Of a stretch of 12,886 nucleotides of DNA, positions 7,090-11,519 are shown one piece after another. The stretch covers positions 1-12,886 of the forward strand of contig CAZOQT010000031.1 of assembly GCA_964582265.1 (NCBI GenBank), read 5' to 3'. The DNA comes from JBAZYK01 sp964582265. GTDB taxonomy: Bacteria > Patescibacteriota > Gracilibacteria > UBA1369. The notes under the pieces were generated by a model that saw nothing but the letters and a program-made list of their open reading frames with translations, did not search any database and was not told the origin of the DNA. The first letter of the stretch is position 1, and each line of letters begins with the position of its first letter. The position numbers and the translations under genes were made by a program.

Positions 7090-7101
7090 CGCCATAAGAT
7101 G
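7079..7101. repeat. Bulged inverted repeat over the -35 of the hypothetical gene
   Basis: CATCTT (7079-7084) and AAGATG (7096-7101) are complementary. Inside them GGC (7085-7087) pairs with GCC (7091-7093) around AAC, leaving a 2-nt bulge. It covers the -35 region of the minus-strand promoter, so a regulatory site is possible. There is no T tract on either side, so it is not a terminator. Confidence 0.4.
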
Positions 7102-7127
7102 TGAATGAAAATTATACATGGGAATAT

Positions 7128-7155
7128 TTGCGTTTATGCGAAATTGAGGGATAAT
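7128..7155 (+). promoter_or_regulatory. Candidate promoter for tRNA-Pro(GGG) and msrB-msrA
   Basis: TTGCGT (7128-7133) and GATAAT (7150-7155) are separated by 16 bp. The start would be near 7162, immediately before the inverted repeat at 7164-7183 and 24 nt before the tRNA. This is the only good rightward promoter I see ahead of the tRNA, and I see none between the tRNA and msrB. Confidence 0.45.
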
Positions 7156-7163
7156 CTGGGGGC

Positions 7164-7183
7164 TTGAATTTGTGGAAATTCAA
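7164..7183 (+). other. Perfect hairpin in the 5' leader of pre-tRNA-Pro(GGG)
   Basis: TTGAATTT (7164-7171), loop GTGG (7172-7175) and AAATTCAA (7176-7183) form an 8-bp perfect stem with a 4-nt loop. It ends two nucleotides before the first base of the tRNA (7186). With the promoter at 7128-7155 the transcript would begin almost at the hairpin base, so the hairpin would make up nearly the whole leader removed by RNase P. Confidence 0.65.
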
Positions 7184-7185
7184 TT

Positions 7186-7262
7186 CGGGGCGTAGCGCAG
7201 TTGGCTAGCGCGCACCCATGGGGTGGGTGAGGTCGCAGGTTCAAATCCTGTCGCCCCGACCA
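7186..7262 (+). tRNA. tRNA-Pro (anticodon GGG), CCA encoded
   Basis: A 77-nt cloverleaf. The acceptor stem CGGGGCG/CGCCCCG is perfect, with A73 and encoded CCA at 7260-7262. The D arm is GCGC/GCGC, and the anticodon stem CACCC/GGGTG encloses loop ATGGGGT with anticodon GGG at 7220-7222. The T arm is GCAGG TTCAAAT CCTGT. The loop has A32 and U38, a pairing I recall as characteristic of bacterial tRNA-Pro(GGG). It reads CCC/CCU codons. The msrB start lies 16 nt after the CCA, so a shared transcript is likely, with 3' processing freeing an mRNA that has a very short leader. Confidence 0.97.
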
Positions 7263-7278
7263 GGATAAATATTTTTTT

Positions 7279-7641
7279 ATGGATAATAAACTGACATCGC
7301 AGCAGCAGAAGATTTTGTTTGAAAAAGGCACAGAAGCCCCTTTTACGGGCGAATATGTCCACACCAAAGACAAAGGCATGTATGCATGCGTTAATTGTGG
7401 TAATCAGCTTTTTAGTTCAGACACAAAGTTTGATTCTGGTACCGGTTGGCCAAGTTTTGATCAGGCTATTCCGGGAAGTGTAAAGTTGATAGATGATGAT
7501 AGCCACGGTATGCATAGAATTGAAGTAACTTGCGCAAAATGCGGTGGCCATTTGGGGCATGTCTTTGATGATGGGCCTATCCAAACAACTGGTAAAAGAT
7601 TTTGTATTAATTCTGCATGTCTGAACTTGAAAAAGAATTAG
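7279..7641 (+). CDS. msrB: Peptide-methionine (R)-S-oxide reductase MsrB
   Basis: A 120-residue enzyme that reduces methionine-R-sulfoxide in proteins. It has no signal peptide, so it acts in the cytoplasm. Seen: GTEAPFTGEY at 17-26, zinc cysteines C37 and C40 (ACVNCG) and C85 and C88 (CAKCGGH), the FDSGTGWPSF signature at 51-60, and the catalytic Cys109 in RFCINSA. The length fits a single-domain MsrB with a short N terminus. Residue 114 is Cys where the family usually has Ser or Ala, giving a CINSAC pattern that might provide a recycling thiol. It begins 16 nt after tRNA-Pro(GGG) and its last 25 bases overlap msrA. No Shine-Dalgarno site: AGGA, which includes the last base of the tRNA, is 13 nt from the ATG. 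Confidence 0.96.
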   Translation: MDNKLTSQQQKILFEKGTEAPFTGEYVHTKDKGMYACVNCGNQLFSSDTKFDSGTGWPSFDQAIPGSVKLIDDDSHGMHRIEVTCAKCGGHLGHVFDDGPIQTTGKRFCINSACLNLKKN

Positions 7642-8162
7642 CCATTTTGGCAGGTGGATGTTTCTGGTGTACGGAAGCTATTTTTAAGCGTCTTAAAGGC
7701 GTTTTGAGGGTGACGCCAGGGTATGCGGGTGGAGAAGTTGAAAATCCCAGTTATGAGCAGGTTTCTAGCGGCAGTACCGGTCATGCGGAGGCGATTGAAA
7801 TTGAGTTTAATCCCAAAGAAATCTCTTTTGATCAGTTGTTGGAAGTTTTTTGGCAGTTGCATGATCCAACAACCATGAATCGGCAGGGAAATGATGTTGG
7901 AACGCAATATAGGTCGGCGATTTTTTACTGTAATGAAACTCAAAAGAAAGTAGCAGAGCAGTCAAAACAAAAAATTGAAGCAAGTGGGATGTATAAAGAT
8001 CCAATTGTGACCGAAATCAGACCGTTTAAAAATTTTTATGCGGCCGAAGATTATCATCAGGATTTTTATGATCGTAATCGTGATTATCCTTATTGCAACG
8101 TGATTATTGACCCAAAAATCAAAAAACTATATAAAAATTTTGGGGATAGGATTAGCAGTTGA
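7617..8162 (+). CDS. msrA: Peptide-methionine (S)-S-oxide reductase MsrA
   Basis: A 181-residue enzyme reducing methionine-S-sulfoxide, the complement of MsrB. Seen: AGGCFWCTE at 12-20 with catalytic Cys15, GYAGG at 35-39, GHAEAIEIEF at 55-64, HDPTT at 82-86, GNDVGTQYRS at 91-100 and EDYHQDFY at 144-151. Cys160 near the C terminus could act as resolving cysteine. The whole family domain is present. The start ATG at 7617 lies inside the 3' end of msrB in another frame (25-nt overlap), so translation is probably coupled. The 3' end overlaps the convergent GNAT gene by 11 bases, and TGA is the stop. The msrB-msrA pair is a cytoplasmic protein-repair unit co-oriented with tRNA-Pro(GGG). Confidence 0.97.
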   Translation: MSELEKELAILAGGCFWCTEAIFKRLKGVLRVTPGYAGGEVENPSYEQVSSGSTGHAEAIEIEFNPKEISFDQLLEVFWQLHDPTTMNRQGNDVGTQYRSAIFYCNETQKKVAEQSKQKIEASGMYKDPIVTEIRPFKNFYAAEDYHQDFYDRNRDYPYCNVIIDPKIKKLYKNFGDRISS

Positions 8163-8754
8163 TTTCCTGTGATCCTTTATTGGTCATATTGATCAGTTTG
8201 TACTTTTTCCAGATGGTTTTTTTGCCGTTTATGAGCCCTTTATAAGGTTCATTGCCGTCAGGCTTAAAACCGAGTTTTTCCAGATTTTTTTGGCTAGCGA
8301 GGTTTTCTTGCAGTACACGGGCGGTAATCAGTTTAAAATCAGCTTCGGTAAAAGCCCAGTGGATAACAGCTTTTAAAACGCTGGATCCAATACCTTTGCG
8401 CCAATAATTTTTATCGCCGATTAAAATAGCCGGAATCCCGGTTTTTACGCCGTTATTTTTTGAAGCTTGTGCGATGGAATGAAGGCTAACATTGCCAATG
8501 ATGTTTCCATTTAACTCAATCATCCAGTGGTATTCGTTCTGGCTATTTAGAATTTCTTTTAGTCGATTTTGCTCTGATTTAAGGGAAGAATTAGCGAAGT
8601 CTGTGTCTACGAATTTTATAACTTCTGGATCCTTGATCCAATTAAGGCTTTGTTTTGCATGCTTAATCTTTGGCTCAACCAAAAGCAGTTTGCCACTTGG
8701 GTAGTCGCCAATTTCCAGTTCGTGGTAGTGAGGATGAGATGATTGGTAGGTCAT
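8152..8754 (-). CDS. GNAT-family N-acetyltransferase (RimJ/RimL-like)
   Basis: A 200-residue protein with a single GNAT domain. Acetyl-CoA motif A is WRKGIGSSVL at residues 118-127, and ENLASQKNLEKLGFKP at 150-165 is the motif B region usual in RimJ/RimL-type enzymes. SLNWIKDPEVIKFVD (36-50) matches the N-terminal part of that subfamily. It transfers acetyl from acetyl-CoA to an amino group. The acceptor (ribosomal protein N terminus, amino sugar or antibiotic) cannot be told. The last 15 residues are polar and poorly conserved in type. The stop overlaps the msrA stop by 11 bases from the other strand. A promoter at 8776-8805 within a direct repeat gives a leader of about 14 nt with no ribosome-binding site. 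Confidence 0.85.
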   Translation of the reverse strand: MTYQSSHPHYHELEIGDYPSGKLLLVEPKIKHAKQSLNWIKDPEVIKFVDTDFANSSLKSEQNRLKEILNSQNEYHWMIELNGNIIGNVSLHSIAQASKNNGVKTGIPAILIGDKNYWRKGIGSSVLKAVIHWAFTEADFKLITARVLQENLASQKNLEKLGFKPDGNEPYKGLINGKKTIWKKYKLINMTNKGSQEINC

Positions 8755-8769
8755 GATTTAAGACAAAGT

Positions 8770-8811
8770 GTTTTAATTGTAAGATCTGACAGGTTTTATT
8801 GTAAAGCTGAC
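8770..8811. repeat. Imperfect direct repeat (21 bp and 19 bp, 2 bp apart)
   Basis: The unit at 8770-8790 and the unit at 8793-8811 both begin GTTTTA, continue through TTGTAA and end CTGAC; they differ by an inserted A and a short change in the middle. The 23-bp period is close to two helical turns. The pair covers the leftward promoter of the acetyltransferase gene, so two copies of a regulator could bind on one face of the DNA. Origin by local duplication is equally possible. Confidence 0.7.
8776..8805 (-). promoter_or_regulatory. Promoter for the GNAT acetyltransferase gene
   Basis: On the minus strand TTTACA (8805-8800), an 18-bp spacer and TACAAT (8781-8776) place the start near 8769, about 14 nt before the ATG at 8754. 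The -35 lies in one repeat unit and the -10 in the other. A second TACAAT (8803-8798) in the right unit has no good -35. Confidence 0.5.
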
Positions 8812-8882
8812 GTGGAGTGATTTTAGTTATTGGAAAACAAATTTTTTTAGATGGAAGCTCAAAAAGTAATGGGTTGATTAGT

Positions 8883-8910
8883 TTGAACTTAAATTTATAC
8901 ACTGTATAAA
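8883..8910 (+). promoter_or_regulatory. Sigma-70 type promoter with palindromic operator candidate
   Basis: TTGAAC (8883-8888), a 16-bp spacer and TATAAA (8905-8910) make a strong promoter reading toward the gene at 8954, with a start near 8917 and a leader of about 37 nt. A perfect inverted repeat TTTATAC-ACT-GTATAAA (8894-8910) covers half the spacer and the whole -10, the usual place for a repressor operator. The stretch 8812-8880 between this and the direct repeat shows nothing I recognise. Confidence 0.6.
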
Positions 8911-8953
8911 GCGGCAAAATTGTTATTTGCGAAAGTATTATTAACTTAATAAT

Positions 8954-9973
8954 ATGGCCTTTAATCATTCTGAAAAAGCTTATGAAGAACTGCAAAATAA
9001 AGATTATTTAGCGCGACAAAAAATTTATGAGCAAAAAATCGCAAATATAACTGAAGAAGTTTTGGCTCAAGATAAAAAAGAAAAGGCTCCGGAAAAGAAA
9101 GCCCCTGTACTTGCGGCGCGGACGATAGGTGATAAATTCCGCAGTATAATGGCTAGGGTTACAGTCGTTGCTGCTGCTGTTATTGCTAGTTGTTCGGCAA
9201 ATGAGCCGGCTAAGGCCGTGGGCCAAGATGCTTCTGCGAAAGTCACTAATTGTTTAGATGATGCGGGTAGTGCGGGGGTGGCGCTATCTGATTGTGTGGA
9301 TGCGGGGGGTCATGCTGACTTGGATGCGGGTGCTGGCCCAGACAATACATCTTCTGGTCCTGATGTAACTGTGTCTCCTGAGGATATCGCTCCAAAGTTG
9401 TCATTAAGTCTGGAGCCAAATGCTAAAGAGTTGGTTAAAAAAGCGGCAGTCAGAAATCAGGTTCGCGCAACGATTATTGGCTGGTTGAAGAATAATCCCA
9501 ATGTTGATAAAGATCTGGAAGATATAAGAAAAAGAGTTGAGCGGAGTTTAGAAAATTCCATGCGCAGTGACAGTGTTAATCCCAAAACGGTCGATCAACA
9601 AAGCGCGGCCATTGATGATGTGTTGAAGCTGGAACGTGATTTTTTAGAACTAAAATCAAATACCTTAAGCGAAAAACATTATAAGGCTAGTGGTCCGGTG
9701 ATGAGTCGCATAGAAATGAATATGAAGCGTCAAAAAGTTTTGGATTGGTTAACAGAACATCAGGTCACTTCTGGTTATAACTCAAAAATGAGTGAAGCAA
9801 GAATGGCTTTGTATAAAGCTGAAAATCTGTCAGCCAAAGTGGCTAGTGGACAGTATAAATTTGAAAATCCACTTGAATATCCTCAACCGAATGAACAAGC
9901 GGTACTTTATCAAATGCTGGAGCGATTTGAAGAAGCAAAGGCACTGAATTTGCCTCAAACTAAGAAGTTGTGA
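8954..9973 (+). CDS. Putative lipoprotein/membrane-anchored protein with internal lipobox, 339 residues
   Basis: I do not recognise the family. Layout: residues 1-65 polar, lysine- and glutamate-rich and helical (cytoplasmic if this start is right); 66-79 a short hydrophobic stretch ending VIAS followed by Cys80, a lipobox-like VIASC; 85-140 a low-complexity linker rich in Asp, Ala and Gly with two cysteines (100, 114); 145-339 a mostly helical domain with many charged residues and heptad-like spacing, plausibly coiled coil. A lipoprotein signal normally has fewer than about 20 residues before the hydrophobic part. An in-frame ATG at 9149 (residue 66) would give a very short normal-looking signal, but codon content and the start context favour 8954. 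The protein is likely membrane-bound with residues 81-339 outside. The next promoter follows the stop after 12 bp. Confidence 0.75.
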   Translation: MAFNHSEKAYEELQNKDYLARQKIYEQKIANITEEVLAQDKKEKAPEKKAPVLAARTIGDKFRSIMARVTVVAAAVIASCSANEPAKAVGQDASAKVTNCLDDAGSAGVALSDCVDAGGHADLDAGAGPDNTSSGPDVTVSPEDIAPKLSLSLEPNAKELVKKAAVRNQVRATIIGWLKNNPNVDKDLEDIRKRVERSLENSMRSDSVNPKTVDQQSAAIDDVLKLERDFLELKSNTLSEKHYKASGPVMSRIEMNMKRQKVLDWLTEHQVTSGYNSKMSEARMALYKAENLSAKVASGQYKFENPLEYPQPNEQAVLYQMLERFEEAKALNLPQTKKL

Positions 9974-9985
9974 ATTTTGTGAAGG

Positions 9986-10014
9986 TTTAAGTTGTAAGCC
10001 ACTTGTGGTATTGT
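9986..10014 (+). promoter_or_regulatory. Extended -10 promoter for the MEMO-domain gene
   Basis: TTTAAG (9986-9991), a 17-bp spacer and TATTGT (10009-10014) preceded by TGG give an extended -10 promoter. The start near 10021 leaves a leader of about 16 nt before the ATG at 10037. No terminator is seen between the upstream gene (stop 9973) and this site, so readthrough is possible too. Confidence 0.5.
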
Positions 10015-10036
10015 TGGTGCGATTTTTATAAATAAT

Positions 10037-11518
10037 ATGATGCAGCGGAAAAGGGAATTCTTTTGGGTTGTGGTGGTATTTGTTGGGTTGATATGTTTGG
10101 TGATTGGTAAAAATTGGAAGAGTGATGATGCGAAGGGCGATAGGACTTTCCATTATCCACCTTTTCAGCAATTAAGTTATTATGAAGAAGCTTTTGAAAA
10201 GGCTACTTTGTTGGTGCCGCCTGGTGATATTTTGGGCGAAAGTGAGGTCGAAAAAGTGAAGGGCATTGTGGTTAATCATCATTTATTGGTGCCGGAGTAC
10301 ATTGCAAATGCGCTGGTGAAGGTTTCTGGATGGAAGCCAAAAACGGTTATTTTGATCAGTCCAAATCATTTTGCGGCTGGCGATAGCCAAATTATTACGT
10401 CGCTTGAAGACTGGAAAACACCATATGGGATTTTGGAGACGGATAAGGCTTTTGTTAATGAACTTGTGTCTGCGCAAAAGCAAAATGGTGGGGAAAATGT
10501 GCTAGTCGAGGAAGCGCCATTTAAAAAGGAACATGGAATAAATAACATTGTTTCTTTTATTAAAAAAGTTTTTCCAGAGACACGCTTTGTGCCACTTATT
10601 GTGAAAGATAATTTGCAATTTGCAAAAGTTGATGAGTTTGTTAATTGGCTTAAGGAGAAGGTTAATGATGATGTGCTGGTGATTGCTTCCTTTGACTTTG
10701 CACATTATTTGCCCAGTCAAGTGGAAGATTTTCAGGATACAAAATCTTTGGCGATTTTGGATAATTTTGATCTGGATGGGATTAAGCACTTGAACATTGA
10801 TTCCAAACCTGGCCTTAGAATGTTTATGCAGTTAATGAGATCAAAAGGTGCTTTAAATTTTAGGCTTTTTAATCATTCAAACTCTGCCAAATATTTGCAA
10901 AAGCAGGATTTGGATGGGCCGACAAGTTATATTACTGGTTCATTTTTAACCGGTGAATTTTCAACCTCAAAGGTCATCACGATGCTTATGGTGCCAGATG
11001 CAGTTGGCAAGAATTTACAAAGATTTGTGGATGGCGCAGATATCTTATTAAAAGGGCAAATGATGGAAACTGATTATGTGAAAAAAATTTTGAGGAAAAA
11101 CGAAACCCTGAATATTCGAGGGCAGCAGCTTATTTTTGATGATTCAAGCCAAGGGAAAAGTGGTAAAAAAAGCTTGGTGCAAGCTGAAAACTTAGGCTTT
11201 TTGGCTGAGAGTGGAACTTTTTTGCAATACTTTGCGGGGATTATGGTTAATAACAATAGTTACATTGTTGACGCTAGGGCTTTGAATGGTCTTATGCAGC
11301 AGGTGGAAAAGTTGAATTTGGCTCTGGGAATAGTTTTAGAGCCGAAGCGCATACAGGTTTACTTATTCCCACTTGTACTGAGCCCAAATAAGCAGCTTAT
11401 GCTTCCGGAAAAAGCCACAAATGATAAACTTTTAAGTAAAATGGCCCAGGAATCCTTTGCTCCTGAAACCATCAAACAACAGATCCGCGAAGGACATTTA
11501 TCTTTTAATTTTAAATAA
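10037..11518 (+). CDS. Membrane-anchored MEMO-domain (AmmeMemoRadiSam B-like) protein with C-terminal extension
   Basis: A 493-residue protein. Residues 8-24 form one hydrophobic helix (FFWVVVVFVGLICLVIG) after a basic N terminus, so the rest is probably outside the membrane. Residues 74-310 match the MEMO/AmmeMemoRadiSam B domain: GIVVNHHLLVPEYIANAL (76-93; H81 or H82 replaces the PHAGY histidine), VILISPNHFAAG (104-115), WKTPYGILETD (126-136), EHGINN (165-170), ASFDFAHYL (217-225) and TSYITGSF (296-303). Histidines 81/82, 111 and 223 correspond to the metal site of human MEMO1, but its cysteine is absent, replaced by DSKPGLR (255-261). Residues 312-493 are an extension I cannot assign; the end (GIVLEPKRIQVYLFPLVL, 431-448) slightly resembles the last part of CapA-like proteins, with which MEMO domains may be fused. 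The next gene starts one base after the stop. Two ATGs in tandem (10037, 10040) could start it. Confidence 0.8.
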   Translation: MMQRKREFFWVVVVFVGLICLVIGKNWKSDDAKGDRTFHYPPFQQLSYYEEAFEKATLLVPPGDILGESEVEKVKGIVVNHHLLVPEYIANALVKVSGWKPKTVILISPNHFAAGDSQIITSLEDWKTPYGILETDKAFVNELVSAQKQNGGENVLVEEAPFKKEHGINNIVSFIKKVFPETRFVPLIVKDNLQFAKVDEFVNWLKEKVNDDVLVIASFDFAHYLPSQVEDFQDTKSLAILDNFDLDGIKHLNIDSKPGLRMFMQLMRSKGALNFRLFNHSNSAKYLQKQDLDGPTSYITGSFLTGEFSTSKVITMLMVPDAVGKNLQRFVDGADILLKGQMMETDYVKKILRKNETLNIRGQQLIFDDSSQGKSGKKSLVQAENLGFLAESGTFLQYFAGIMVNNNSYIVDARALNGLMQQVEKLNLALGIVLEPKRIQVYLFPLVLSPNKQLMLPEKATNDKLLSKMAQESFAPETIKQQIREGHLSFNFK

Positions 11519-11519
11519 T

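Noticed and set aside
7262..7279. T-run after tRNA-Pro(GGG) as an intrinsic terminator
   Set aside because: No hairpin directly precedes the T7 stretch apart from the tRNA itself, and the run abuts the msrB start codon.
7134..7379. Minus-strand open frames across tRNA-Pro(GGG), encoding SGRQDLNLRP and GATGFEPATS peptides
   Set aside because: These are well-known spurious translations of the strand opposite a tRNA gene. They also overlap msrB and the tRNA promoter.
8770..8811. CRISPR array
   Set aside because: Only two units with a 2-bp gap and no spacers.
8894..8910. LexA/SOS box
   Set aside because: The palindrome has a partial CTGTATA half but not the CTGT-N8-ACAG layout, and the downstream gene is not a repair gene.
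8675..8995. 106-codon minus-strand open frame through the 8755-8953 gap
   Set aside because: Runs through the promoters and repeats of this region and into the GNAT gene in another frame; composition is not protein-like.
9830..10171. 113-codon minus-strand open frame across the 9974-10036 gap
   Set aside because: Overlaps the ends of two well-supported plus-strand genes and their promoter, and has no recognisable motif.
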